Source: Halomonas sp. S3-1-1 (GTDB taxonomy: Bacteria; Pseudomonadota; Gammaproteobacteria; Pseudomonadales; Halomonadaceae). Taken from it: a stretch of 64,000 bases of DNA. Below, piece by piece: positions 8,456-17,264 of the stretch (positions are counted from its first letter, which is position 1; each line of letters starts with the position of its first letter). The DNA lies in the NCBI RefSeq assembly GCF_023757625.1, contig NZ_JALGBZ010000003.1, positions 372,001-436,000 on the forward strand. The letters run 5' to 3'. Position numbers and translations under genes: made by a program. The notes below the pieces were generated by a model. It saw only the letters and a list, made by a program, of their open reading frames with translations, was not told the origin of the DNA and ran no database searches.

Positions 8456-9598
8456 TCAAGGATTGGCGCGGCGGTATAGCCACAGCACCAGCAGTGACGC
8501 GGTGATGTGAGCGCTCCCTATCAGCCAAAGCGCCCCCGCCCAGCCCCAGCGGCTGAAGCAGGCCGCCGCCAGCACCGCGCCCAGCGCGCCGCCGGCGTAG
8601 TAACAGCAAAGGTATAGGCCGCTGGCAAACGAGGCGGGCACACGCTCGGCTTTGCTCACAAGCCTGGTGGTCAGGGTTTGCAGCAGGTAGGTGGAAAGCG
8701 AAAACCCGGCTACGCTGGCAAGAATCGACGCATAGCTTGGCTTGGCCAGCGCAAGAGATGCCCATAGCAGCCCGATAAAGGGTAAAAAGAAGGGTCCCTC
8801 GCGACGGTTGCGATAAAGCCTGGGGCTGGCGATCACCGCAATGATCGCGGGCAGGCTCATCAGGTAGACCAACCCGATCTGCGCAGCGCTTTGGTGAAAC
8901 GGCGCCTCGGCCAGCCGGAGCCCCAGCACGGTGAACACCGCGCTTTGGGTGAACAGCAGCGTGAAGCCGATACAGAACGCTACCGTGAGCTTTTGCTCGG
9001 CGAGAGAGGCCTTCAATAGCACAGTGAAGGGCGGCGCTGCCGCTGGGCGTGCGACCGGAAGTGCCCGCCGCCGCGACTGCCAAGTAATCAACAGCCACGC
9101 CAGCGCCAGAAGGCCCGCAGCGCTTATAAAGCCGCCGGCCCAGCCCAGAGACTCCACCGCCCAGGCCGGATAGAAGCGGCTCAGCGTGCTGCCCAGCACC
9201 GTTCCGGCAACGAAGTAACCCACCCAAACCGTACGCTGGCGCTCGCTTTGAGCTCCGGCCAGTAGCGCCACGCAGGCGGTCAGCACGCAGGGCAGCGCCA
9301 CGCCCTGGGCCAGGCGTACGAGCCAAACCGTGGCCAGGCTGGCGCTGACGGCCAGCAGGGCGTTCAGTATGATCAGTACGGTCAGTCCCACCAGGATGGC
9401 GCGAGTGGGGGGCAGTCGGCGGGTTAGCCGGCTGGCGAACGGGGCGGTTAGCATCATGCCCAGCAGGGTGGCCATGTTGAGCCAGCCCGCTTGGGTGAGT
9501 GTTGCCTCAAACCGCGCGGCGAGCCACGGGTAGAGCGCCTGTAGCTGGTAGAGGTTGAAAAAAGCGCTGGTCGAGGCGATGAGAATCCAAAGGCGCAC
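8456..9598 (-). CDS. MFS transporter (YgaY-like), divergent from a LysR gene
   Basis: 380 residues with about 12 hydrophobic segments; GTG start with an AGGA-type site upstream. Segments such as SRLTRRLPPTRAILVGLTVL after TM2 and LVRLAQGVALPCVLTACVAL in TM4 are major-facilitator features. Overall it resembles the YgaY/YnfM group of drug- and metabolite-type exporters. It is transcribed away from the LysR gene at 9691, the usual layout of a regulator with its target, so the substrate is probably also the LysR co-inducer. The substrate is unknown. Confidence 0.83.
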   Translation of the reverse strand: MRLWILIASTSAFFNLYQLQALYPWLAARFEATLTQAGWLNMATLLGMMLTAPFASRLTRRLPPTRAILVGLTVLIILNALLAVSASLATVWLVRLAQGVALPCVLTACVALLAGAQSERQRTVWVGYFVAGTVLGSTLSRFYPAWAVESLGWAGGFISAAGLLALAWLLITWQSRRRALPVARPAAAPPFTVLLKASLAEQKLTVAFCIGFTLLFTQSAVFTVLGLRLAEAPFHQSAAQIGLVYLMSLPAIIAVIASPRLYRNRREGPFFLPFIGLLWASLALAKPSYASILASVAGFSLSTYLLQTLTTRLVSKAERVPASFASGLYLCCYYAGGALGAVLAAACFSRWGWAGALWLIGSAHITASLLVLWLYRRANP

Positions 9599-9690
9599 GG
9601 TGAGGTCCTGGGCTGAGCGTGGCGTTCAGGGTATGTTGAACGCTCGCCCTGCGGAATGTCCGCTTTCCTCTCACCGTGAGTCGCTAAGCC

Positions 9691-10575
9691 ATGTACGACA
9701 TCAGGCAACTGCGCTACTTCGTGGCCGTCGCCGAAGAGCGCAACTTTCGCCGCGCCGCGAAGCGGCTACACATCACTCAGCCGCCGCTTAGCCAGGCCAT
9801 TCGTCAGCTCGAAGCCGCGCTCGGTGTGACGCTTTTTTCGCGCAACACCCACGGCGTTCGGCTCACCCGCGCCGGCGAGGTGTTTCTGGCCGAAGCGACT
9901 CGCCTGTTGGAGAGCATTGAGCAGAGCGCGCGGCGGGCGCGCCAGGCCGAGGCCGGTGAGATCGGGCGGCTGCGGCTGGGCTACTCTGCCAGTGCGCTCT
10001 ACTCGCAAACGTTGACCAGGGCGTTAGCGGCACTGATCGCGCAGCGCCCACAGATCACACTCACGCTCTGCGCCGGTAACGCGCTGGATCACCTGAATGC
10101 GCTGCGCGATGGTCAGTTGGAGGCGGCGGTGGTGCGCGCCGACCTCGCCGAAGCGTCGGCCAACGGGCTCACGCTTACCCGGCTGGGAGACGAGCCGCTT
10201 TATGCGCTGCTCGAAGGCGCCCATCCGCTGGCAAGCAGAGACACCCTACGGCTGGCAGACCTGGCCGGCGAGCGCCTGCTGCTGCAACCCGCGGCGGATC
10301 GCACCTTTTTACGCCGCCAGATCGAAGGGCTGGCCGAGCGTGCTGGGGTCTCGCTGACCGACGCGCTGGAAGTGGCGGATCTGGCGGCGATGACCGGTTT
10401 CGCCGTCGCCGGGCTCGGGGTCGCGCTGATGCCCAAAAGCGTCACCATGATCGCCTTCGGCGGGGTAGCCATACCGCTGGATGACGAAGGCGCCTCGAGT
10501 CCGCTTTCGTTGGTCTATTTGGCGGAGGATGCCGCCGCGCGGGCGCTCGATGCGCTGATCGCTCCTATTATATGA
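9691..10575 (+). CDS. LysR-family regulator, probable controller of the divergent MFS gene
   Basis: 294 residues. The N-terminal winged helix starts MYDIRQLRYFVAVAEERNFR and continues with RLHITQPPLSQAIRQLEAAL and TRAGEVFLAEA, the standard LysR recognition helix and linker. A periplasmic-binding-protein-like effector domain follows from about residue 90. It resembles the BenM/CatM-like branch in the wording of its DNA-binding part. The 92-bp gap to the divergent transporter start at 9598 is the likely operator region. Effector unknown. Confidence 0.88.
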   Translation: MYDIRQLRYFVAVAEERNFRRAAKRLHITQPPLSQAIRQLEAALGVTLFSRNTHGVRLTRAGEVFLAEATRLLESIEQSARRARQAEAGEIGRLRLGYSASALYSQTLTRALAALIAQRPQITLTLCAGNALDHLNALRDGQLEAAVVRADLAEASANGLTLTRLGDEPLYALLEGAHPLASRDTLRLADLAGERLLLQPAADRTFLRRQIEGLAERAGVSLTDALEVADLAAMTGFAVAGLGVALMPKSVTMIAFGGVAIPLDDEGASSPLSLVYLAEDAAARALDALIAPII

Positions 10576-10626
10576 GCGGTTCTCGATCAGGATCCGCTGT
10601 CACTTACAACTCGCAGGAGTCTCATT

Positions 10627-11457
10627 ATGTCCGACATTCTCATCGGTGCTCTCGAACTCAGCCAGCGTTTGGAGCGGCCCGACCCACCGACGCTACTGGA
10701 CGCCTCGCTGCCCAATAGCCCCGTGGCGCCCTACGTGGCTGAAGATGGCCAAACCCTGCCAGGCGCGCTCGAATTCGATATCGAGCGGGTCTTCTCTGAC
10801 CAGAGTGCCCCCTTCCCGCACACGTTGCCGGCGCTCGACGCCTTGCAAGAGGCGTGCAGCAAGCTCGGCCTCTCGATCGACGACGACATCGTCGTGTTCG
10901 ACAATCGCGGCGTTTTCTCCGCCCCACGCGCTTACTGGCTGCTGACCCAGGCGGGCTTCACCCACGTGCGGCTGCTCGATGGCGGCCTGCCCGGGTGGGT
11001 GGCGCAGTCGCTTCCGGTGCAGCAGGGCTACAGCGAGCCAACACCGCTCTCGACGCCCCCGGTACTCAAAGCCAACCCGAGCGTGGTCAGCGTGGACGAC
11101 GTTCAGGCCAACATCGCGACCCCCCGCTTCACGCTGGTGGACGCCAGAAGCGCCGGGCGCTTTTCCGGGCAGGCGCCAGAGCCGCGTCCGGAATTCCCGA
11201 GCGGCCATGTACCCGGCGCCTGCAATCTGCCGTTTGGTGACGTGCTGGAAAACGGCCACTTCAAAAGCCGTGAAGAGATTGCGCGACTGCTGATTGACAG
11301 GGGGGTGTCGCCAAAGGATCACGTGGCGTTTAGCTGTGGCTCCGGCATTACCGCGTGCATCCTGTGGGTGGCCGCCGAGCTTGCCGGTTTTGAGCGGCTT
11401 TCGCTGTTCGATGGCTCCTGGACGGCGTGGGTGATGAGCGGACGCCATCAAGGGTGA
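10627..11457 (+). CDS. sseA: 3-mercaptopyruvate sulfurtransferase-type tandem rhodanese
   Basis: 276 residues with two rhodanese domains. The N-terminal copy has VVFDNRGVFSAPRAYWLL and LLDGGLPGWV and lacks a catalytic Cys. The C-terminal copy has LVDARSAGRFSGQAPEPR and SGHVPGACNLPF, and its active loop is Cys237-G-S-G-I-T. CGSG(V/I)T marks mercaptopyruvate sulfurtransferases (SseA) rather than thiosulfate-specific rhodaneses with CRKG. It should move sulfur from 3-mercaptopyruvate to cyanide or a thiol acceptor. GCAGGAG is upstream of the ATG. It converges on comM with an 8-bp gap and no obvious terminator between. Confidence 0.9.
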   Translation: MSDILIGALELSQRLERPDPPTLLDASLPNSPVAPYVAEDGQTLPGALEFDIERVFSDQSAPFPHTLPALDALQEACSKLGLSIDDDIVVFDNRGVFSAPRAYWLLTQAGFTHVRLLDGGLPGWVAQSLPVQQGYSEPTPLSTPPVLKANPSVVSVDDVQANIATPRFTLVDARSAGRFSGQAPEPRPEFPSGHVPGACNLPFGDVLENGHFKSREEIARLLIDRGVSPKDHVAFSCGSGITACILWVAAELAGFERLSLFDGSWTAWVMSGRHQG

Positions 11458-11465
11458 GGTGTGGC

Positions 11466-12977
11466 TCAGCCCTTTCCCAGCAGCCGGTCCAGTTGCCGAT
11501 ACCCGATCGCCTCGATCAGGTGCGCCTGGCCCGGTTTGGGTTCGCCCTGTAAATCGGAAAGCGTGAGCGCCACGCGCAGCACGCGGTGATAGGCCCGCGC
11601 CGAGAGCTTGAGTTTTTCCAGCACGCCGGCAAGCCAGGTACGCTCTTCGTCGCTTAAATCGCAGGCGGCTTCCAGCGCCTTGCCGCTTAGCTGGCTGTTG
11701 AGCGCGCCTCTTTCCATCTGGCGCGCTCTTGCGGCCATCACGCGCTCGCGCACCGCGTCGGACGATTCCCCCTGGGTCTGGGCGGTGAGCTGCTCCGGCG
11801 GCAGCGCGGGTACTTCAACCTGAAGGTCGATACGATCCAAAAGCGGGCCGGAGAGCCGCGCCTGATAGCGCTGGATTTGGCTGGCCGTGCACTGGCAGCG
11901 GCTTCGCGGGTCGCCCAGGTGCCCGCAGGGGCAGGGGTTCATGGCGGCGACGAGCTGAAAACGCGCCGGGTAGCGGCGCTCGTGGCTGGCGCGGGATAAA
12001 TGAATCTCGCCGGTTTCAAGGGGTTGGCGCAGAACCTCCAGCACGCTGCGCGAAAACTCCGGCAGCTCGTCGAGAAACAGCACGCCCATGTGCGCCAATG
12101 AAATCTCGCCGGGTTTGGGTTTCGAGCCGCCGCCAACGAGCGCGGCGGCGCTGGCGCTGTGGTGGGGTTGGCGAAACGGGCGCTGGCCCCAGTCCGCCTC
12201 GAGCGCCAGCCCGCACACCGAGCGCACCGCGGCGACCTGCAGCGCGTCGTCCTCGTTAAGCGGCGGCAGAATGCCGGGCAGTCGGCTAGCGAGCATGGTC
12301 TTGCCGGTGCCCGGCGGGCCGGCCAGCAAGAGGTTATGCCCACCGGCGGCGGCGACTTCCAACGCCCGGCGCGCCTGGTGCTGGCCGCGCACGTCGGCCA
12401 AATCGGGGGCCGGGTTGTGCGCCTTCGGCGGGGCGGGCAATACGTGGGGGGCGATGCGGGTCTGGTCGAGCAGGTGCGCCACCACGTCCCAAAGTGTGGC
12501 GGCGGGCAGCACCGTAAGGCCGTTGCCGGCCAGCGCCGCCTCGTCGGCGCAGGCGTTGGGAACGATCAGCGCTCGCTCGGCGGCCTTGGTGGCCAGCGCG
12601 AAGGGCAGCATGCCGGGCACGGCGCGAAGCGTGCCGTCCAGCGCCAGCTCGCCGGCGCACTCGATGTGTTCGAGCGCCTCCACCGGCAGTTGGCCGGAGG
12701 CGGCGAGAATGCCCAGCGCAATGGGCAGATCGAAGCGCCCGCCCTCCTTGGGTAGATCCGCCGGGGCGAGGTTCAGGGTGATGCGCCGGGTGTTGGGAAA
12801 ATCGAAACCGGCGTTGACCAGCGCGCTGCGCACGCGCTCGCGGCTCTCCTTCACCGCGGCTTCCGGCAGCCCGACCAGCGTGAGCCCCGGCAGGCCGTTG
12901 GCCAGGTGCACCTCGACCTGCACCATTGGGGCGTCGAGCCCCACGCCGGCGCGCGTGTTCACGATGGCAAGCGTCAT
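11466..12977 (-). CDS. comM: ComM/YifB family AAA+ ATPase (Mg-chelatase-like)
   Basis: 503 residues from ATG 12977, chosen over the adjacent in-frame GTG because GGGGGAA is 7 bp away. Three parts can be seen: an N-terminal Lon-protease-like domain (NTRAGVGLDAPMVQVEVHLA to about 170); an AAA+ core with Walker A LAGPPGTGKTM and Walker B VLFLDELPEF; and the MNPCPCG...CQC cysteine cluster with RYQARLSGPLLDRIDL. A C-terminal Mg-chelatase domain follows. The family helicase promotes branch migration during natural transformation in Vibrio and relatives; here the role in recombination is inferred. In pseudomonads, as I recall, comM sits next to ubiK and glnK-amtB. Here a 6.5-kb iron-uptake block lies between them. 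Confidence 0.95.
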   Translation of the reverse strand: MTLAIVNTRAGVGLDAPMVQVEVHLANGLPGLTLVGLPEAAVKESRERVRSALVNAGFDFPNTRRITLNLAPADLPKEGGRFDLPIALGILAASGQLPVEALEHIECAGELALDGTLRAVPGMLPFALATKAAERALIVPNACADEAALAGNGLTVLPAATLWDVVAHLLDQTRIAPHVLPAPPKAHNPAPDLADVRGQHQARRALEVAAAGGHNLLLAGPPGTGKTMLASRLPGILPPLNEDDALQVAAVRSVCGLALEADWGQRPFRQPHHSASAAALVGGGSKPKPGEISLAHMGVLFLDELPEFSRSVLEVLRQPLETGEIHLSRASHERRYPARFQLVAAMNPCPCGHLGDPRSRCQCTASQIQRYQARLSGPLLDRIDLQVEVPALPPEQLTAQTQGESSDAVRERVMAARARQMERGALNSQLSGKALEAACDLSDEERTWLAGVLEKLKLSARAYHRVLRVALTLSDLQGEPKPGQAHLIEAIGYRQLDRLLGKG

Positions 12978-13069
12978 CACCGTTCCCCCGTTGTTGGTCT
13001 AATTTTTCTTTTGCCAATTAAACCTGGCACAGCGGGCGAGCTTTAGGCAATGCGTTGAGTCAACGGGGA

Positions 13070-13936
13070 TCAGGAATCAGCAGGCTTTGAGGCGTCGTTA
13101 AGTGCCTGGATCAGTTCGCGAGCGAAGCGCTGGGCGGAGGGCAGCGCGCCGAAGCTCCAGACCGGCGCCAGCCGAATCACGCGGTTCTCCTCAATGGCGG
13201 GCAGGCGTTGCCAGAGCCCGCTGCGCGCGAGCTCTTCCTCCACACCGGTGGGCACGGGGTCGACGATGACCAGGGTGGCGTCGGGGTAGTGCGCCAGCGT
13301 CTCGACGCCGGTCAGCGCAAAGCCCCAGGCGTTGGTGGCCTGCTGCCAGGCGTTATCGATGCCCAGCCGTGAGAGCACGGCGTTGTAGAGGCTGTTGTCG
13401 CCAAACACGCGCACGTGGCGCGCATCCATGAACTGAATCATCAAAAGCGGCGGCGTGGCGCGCGTCTGTTCGCTCAGGCGCTCCATCAGCGCGTCGGTTT
13501 CATCGATGAGCGCTTCGGCCTGGGCCTCGCGGTGGGTCTTTTCGCCGAGCTGGCGGGTGAAGCTCAGCATTTCCGGCCAGGTCTCTTCGCCTGGCGTGTA
13601 AAGCGCGAACGAGCTCACCGGCGCAAGGCGCGAGAGCTTCGGCGTGAGCCCTTCGAACATCGGCGAAATCAGAAAGCCTTCCGGCGGGTCCTGCGCCATC
13701 AGCTCGAAGTTGGGCTGCTGGCGCAGGCCCAGATCAACCACCGAATCCGGAAGGCGTGGCTCGCCGACCCAGTCATGGTAGGCGGGGATTTGCGCCACGC
13801 CTTCGATCGGCGCGTCGATGGCCAGCAGCGTCTCGGCGATGGTCCAGTCCAGCGTCGCCCACTGCGCCTGGGCACCGGCCGGCAGAAGGCTGGCGGTCAG
13901 CAGCAGGGCGCGGGCAAGAAGAGGGGAAAGGCGCAT
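13070..13936 (-). CDS. FhuD-like iron-siderophore periplasmic binding protein
   Basis: 288 residues from ATG 13936; a GTG 12 bp earlier is possible but has no better ribosome site. It opens with a Sec signal peptide, RLSPLLARALLLTASLLPAG, with cleavage likely after AQA. The mature part is a class III (BtuF/FhuD) clamshell, with the TLDWTIAETLLAID entry strand, the long linking helix, and VETLAHYPDATLVIVDP. It should bind a ferric hydroxamate in the periplasm and hand it to an FhuB-type permease. No fhuB or fhuC is in the window, so the partner is elsewhere. It lies 114 bp downstream of the FhuA-like receptor on the same strand and has its own weak Fur-box candidate. Confidence 0.85.
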   Translation of the reverse strand: MRLSPLLARALLLTASLLPAGAQAQWATLDWTIAETLLAIDAPIEGVAQIPAYHDWVGEPRLPDSVVDLGLRQQPNFELMAQDPPEGFLISPMFEGLTPKLSRLAPVSSFALYTPGEETWPEMLSFTRQLGEKTHREAQAEALIDETDALMERLSEQTRATPPLLMIQFMDARHVRVFGDNSLYNAVLSRLGIDNAWQQATNAWGFALTGVETLAHYPDATLVIVDPVPTGVEEELARSGLWQRLPAIEENRVIRLAPVWSFGALPSAQRFARELIQALNDASKPADS

Positions 13937-13972
13937 GCAGGGCGTCACTCGAGAAGTCAGCCGGTATTTAAA

Positions 13973-13987
13973 CGATAATATTTATTG
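13973..13987. promoter_or_regulatory. Candidate Fur box ahead of the FhuD-like gene
   Basis: CGATAATATTTATTG agrees with the 7-1-7 Fur consensus TGATAATNATTATCA at 10 of 14 defined positions, 37 bp upstream of the start. It is the weakest member, with 19457, of a set of three. Confidence 0.4.
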
Positions 13988-14050
13988 TTTGCAAACCCGA
14001 AACGGCGAACGCCCGAGCGCGATGGCCCGGGCGCCCGGCGTGGCGCTTGG

Positions 14051-16153
14051 TCAGAAGCGGTAGTGGACGCTGGCGGTCACGCTGCGCTCGGCGCCGAAGT
14101 AGCAGTAGTCCAGCGAGTTGCAGGTAGCAACGTACTCCTTGTCCAGCACATTGTTGACGTTGAGGCGGGTTTCGACGCCTTCGAAGCCCTGCTGGCTCCA
14201 GTCGTAGCCCACCGTGGCGTCGACCAGGGTGTAATCGGGTACCGTCTCTGTATTGGCGCGGTCGGCGGCGATGTCGGCGTAGTGGCGCACGCCCACGCCC
14301 ATGTCGACACCGCTGAGCCCGCCATCCACCGGCGCGTAGTGCCCCCAGGCCTGAAGCTGGTGACGCGGCGCGTAGATGGCATTGTTGCCTTCGTTGCCGT
14401 CATCGCTTTTGGCGTAGGTGATATCGGTGAAGCTGTAGCCCGCCTGCAGCGACAGCGTGTCGGTGAGTCGGGTCTGCGCTTCGAGCTCCAGGCCCTGGGA
14501 TTCGATTTCGCCGACGGCCCGGTAGGGGTCGGTCGGCTGCTCCTTGGTGGCCACGTTCTCCTGGCTGATGTGGAAAACGGCGGCGCTGAACTGGCTTTGG
14601 CTACCCTCGGGTTGAATCTTGACGCCGGCCTCCCACTGTTCGCCCTCCATGGGCGCGAGCAAATCGTCGCGTTCGTCAACGAAGCTGGTCGGCGTGAAGG
14701 CGGTGGAGTAATTCACATAAGGCGCCACACCGTTGTCGAACAGATACACCGCCCCGGCGCGGCCGCTGAACTGGGTGTCGCTGAGCGAGCTTGCGTCATT
14801 GGAGTCGCGGTTGACGTTGTCGATGTTCACCCAGTCGTAGCGCCCGCCGAGGGTAAAGCGCCAGTTATCGACGCTGATCTGATCCTGCAGGTAGACGCCG
14901 GTCTGCTCGATTTCGTGGTCCTCGCGCGTCGGGTCGTAGAACACCGCCTCATCCAGATCGACGCCGTAGACCGGATCAAAAGCATCGAGCGACGGAAAGG
15001 CGCCGGAAGGCCAGGAGACCTCGTTTTCACGGTGCTGGTAGTCCACGCCGAACAGGAACTGATGGGCCACGGCGCCGGTATCGAGCGCCGCCTCCAGCTG
15101 GTTGTCCACCGTCCAGGCGGTGAGCGACTCGTTGCTGCCCGAGTAGTAGCGGGTTAGCTCATTGGAATCCGGCGCGCTCCAGCCGAAGCCGTAGACCTGG
15201 TTGAGCACCACGTCGGAATTCAGGTAGCGCAACAGCTGGCGCCCGGTGACGTCCTCGTTGAAACGGTGCTCCAGGGTGTAGCCGAGCATCCGTTGGGTGC
15301 GCTCATAGGTATCGAAGGCCTCTTCGCCGTCGAAGAAGGTGTTGCTGATCCTGCGCCCGTTGTGAGGCACTACCGAGCCTTCGAAGGGGACGCCGGAGTG
15401 GTAGCCGCCTTCGGGCTCGTCCTGCAGGTAAGCCTCCATGGTCAGGCTGGTGGCATCGGTCATGTCCCAGGTCAGGCGCGGGGCGATGGCGTAGCGCTGC
15501 TCCTCGGCGGGGTCGAACTGGGTGTCGGCGGCGTAAGCGATACCGGTCAGGCGAAACGCCACGCGCTGCTCATCGCCCAGCGGCCCGGTCAGGTCGAAGG
15601 CGGCGCTGCGCTGCTGGTTATTGCCCAGGCGAAAGCGCAGCTCGCCGCCTTGCTCGAATTCGGGCCGTTTGCTGTTGAGCGCGACCACCCCGCCGGGAGA
15701 GGCGCGCCCGTAAAGTACCGAGGCCGGACCGCGCACCACCTCGATGCTGTCCAAAAACCAGGGGTCGACGCGCATGGAGCTGTGGGAGTTGGCATCGCCC
15801 ATCAGTTTCAATCCGTCGAGAAACGTATTGCTCAGGCTGCCATCAGAAAAGCCGCGCAGCACCAGGTAGTCGAAGCGGTTGGAGGCGCCGACCTGGTTGG
15901 TGTACACGCCGGGGGTGTAGTCGGCGGCGCGCTGAACGGTATCGACGCCCCGGCGCTCCATCTCTTCATCGGTGATGGTCGAAACGCTCTGTGGGGTCTC
16001 CAGAAAAGGTGTCGATACCTTGGTGGCGGCCTGCTGAGCGGTGACCGTCACGGTGTCGAGCCGAGTGGCCGTGGTATGGGCGCTGGCCTGAAGCGAGGCC
16101 AGCATCAAAGCGGTAGCGACAGGAGCGAGGGTGAACGTGCGGGTCGGCAGCAT
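14051..16153 (-). CDS. TonB-dependent siderophore receptor, FhuA-like (hydroxamate type)
   Basis: 700 residues. Signal peptide (PVATALMLASLQASA), then a plug domain with the TonB-box-proximal RLDTVTVTAQ, then ETPQSVSTITDEEM, RAADYTPGVYTNQVGASNRF and EVVRGPASVLYGRASPGGVV, typical of the ferrichrome-receptor (FhuA/FpvA) class. A 22-strand barrel follows, ending in an aromatic HYRF as outer-membrane proteins do. Plug wording is closest to FhuA in memory, so a ferric hydroxamate ligand is likely but unproven. A strong Fur box is 39 bp upstream. The FhuD-like binding protein follows on the same strand. Confidence 0.9.
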   Translation of the reverse strand: MLPTRTFTLAPVATALMLASLQASAHTTATRLDTVTVTAQQAATKVSTPFLETPQSVSTITDEEMERRGVDTVQRAADYTPGVYTNQVGASNRFDYLVLRGFSDGSLSNTFLDGLKLMGDANSHSSMRVDPWFLDSIEVVRGPASVLYGRASPGGVVALNSKRPEFEQGGELRFRLGNNQQRSAAFDLTGPLGDEQRVAFRLTGIAYAADTQFDPAEEQRYAIAPRLTWDMTDATSLTMEAYLQDEPEGGYHSGVPFEGSVVPHNGRRISNTFFDGEEAFDTYERTQRMLGYTLEHRFNEDVTGRQLLRYLNSDVVLNQVYGFGWSAPDSNELTRYYSGSNESLTAWTVDNQLEAALDTGAVAHQFLFGVDYQHRENEVSWPSGAFPSLDAFDPVYGVDLDEAVFYDPTREDHEIEQTGVYLQDQISVDNWRFTLGGRYDWVNIDNVNRDSNDASSLSDTQFSGRAGAVYLFDNGVAPYVNYSTAFTPTSFVDERDDLLAPMEGEQWEAGVKIQPEGSQSQFSAAVFHISQENVATKEQPTDPYRAVGEIESQGLELEAQTRLTDTLSLQAGYSFTDITYAKSDDGNEGNNAIYAPRHQLQAWGHYAPVDGGLSGVDMGVGVRHYADIAADRANTETVPDYTLVDATVGYDWSQQGFEGVETRLNVNNVLDKEYVATCNSLDYCYFGAERSVTASVHYRF

Positions 16154-16191
16154 GAAAGGTCCTGGAATCGAACGCGAATATGTTTAGGTAA

Positions 16192-16206
16192 TGAGAATTA
16201 TTATCT
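16192..16206. promoter_or_regulatory. Fur box ahead of the FhuA-like receptor gene
   Basis: TGAGAATTATTATCT matches the 7-1-7 consensus TGATAATNATTATCA at 12 of 14 positions, 39 bp upstream of the receptor start. Iron-dependent repression is expected. Confidence 0.75.
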
Positions 16207-16304
16207 TTTTTGTGGCGGAAAAGGTATGCCGTGCGCTAGAAGGACTATGCGTAATGACAAATATGGGGAAGATGGCGAACTTTTAGGCGCGGCGCTTTGA
16301 GCGG

Positions 16305-17225
16305 CTATCGCGGTGAGCGGACGCCGTGAGGTGAGACGCCGAAGGCGCGCTTGAAAGCGGTGGCGAAGTTGGTCGCATGCTTGAAGCCGCAGGCGTGGGC
16401 GGTTTGCTGAACGCTGTAGCCCTGCTCGAGATAGCGTCGTGCCTGGTCGAGCCGGCAGCGGCGAACGTGGGTAAAAAGGGTGTCGCCGTAAAGCTGGCGG
16501 AATTTTTGGCGCAGGCTGCTGGTACTCATGGCGGCGTCGCGGGCCAGCGCCGAGAGGCAATACTCGGCGCCCGGGTCGCGGCGGATGCGCTCATAAAGCG
16601 CGCTCAGACAGGCGCGGTCGCGCCTGGATAGCTTGGGTGCGGCGGTTTCATCGGATTCGGGAAGGGCGTGGCCCAAAAGCTGCAGTGCCAGCCCCTGCCA
16701 AACGAGCCGTTGGCGCCAAGCGCTTGCGGGCTCGCAGGCCGCCTGCATTAGCGTTTGGTAAAGCGATGGCGGCAGCGACCAGCCGTAAAGCGCGCTTGTT
16801 GACGTTGGTGCCGGCAGCGCGAACGGCGCGGTCGCCAGCACCGCGAGATTTACCGTTTTCAAACGGCGCTGGCGGGGATGATGAACGACCAGCGGCTGGG
16901 CGGCATCGAAGTGGGCGCAAAACCCGTCGCCGGCGCCCAGCGCCAGCGTCTGCTGGCCCAGCATCAGCGACACCTCGCCTTCCAGCACCACGCTGACGAA
17001 CCAGGGCACGCCTTGAATCGATGACGACGTATAGCCGCGCTCGACCTCGAGATCGGACAGCGTCAGGTGCAGCGAATCGAACAGGCGCACGTCGTGCACC
17101 TCGCCACTGGCCACCGGGGCAGCAGCGGCCCCCGAGGCGTCATCGATGCGATAACGAATGCCGAACCGCTGGCCCCACTGCGCCAGGGTGTGCGGCGTAA
17201 TGGCATTCACGGCGGCGCGTGGCAT
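16305..17225 (-). CDS. AraC-family regulator (PchR-like) of siderophore uptake
   Basis: 306 residues. The C-terminal 100 residues form two helix-turn-helices: CLSALARDAAMSTSSLRQKF and GYSVQQTAHACGFKHATNFA, ending with AFKRAFGVSPH. The N-terminal half is a cupin-like sensing domain, with LVVHHPRQRRLKTVNL in its core. This organisation is that of PchR-type activators, which respond to an iron-loaded siderophore and switch on the cognate receptor. It lies 39 bp downstream of the IutA-like receptor and between the two receptor genes, all on the minus strand. It may therefore be co-transcribed with the IutA-like gene and act on either receptor promoter. Confidence 0.87.
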   Translation of the reverse strand: MPRAAVNAITPHTLAQWGQRFGIRYRIDDASGAAAAPVASGEVHDVRLFDSLHLTLSDLEVERGYTSSSIQGVPWFVSVVLEGEVSLMLGQQTLALGAGDGFCAHFDAAQPLVVHHPRQRRLKTVNLAVLATAPFALPAPTSTSALYGWSLPPSLYQTLMQAACEPASAWRQRLVWQGLALQLLGHALPESDETAAPKLSRRDRACLSALYERIRRDPGAEYCLSALARDAAMSTSSLRQKFRQLYGDTLFTHVRRCRLDQARRYLEQGYSVQQTAHACGFKHATNFATAFKRAFGVSPHGVRSPR

Positions 17226-17264
17226 GCGATCACCTCCGAAAACCGTGGCGCTTTTTGATGCGCG

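Noticed and set aside
13985..16300. Long plus-strand frames opposite the FhuA-like receptor
   Set aside because: Shadow frames of the receptor; no family resemblance.
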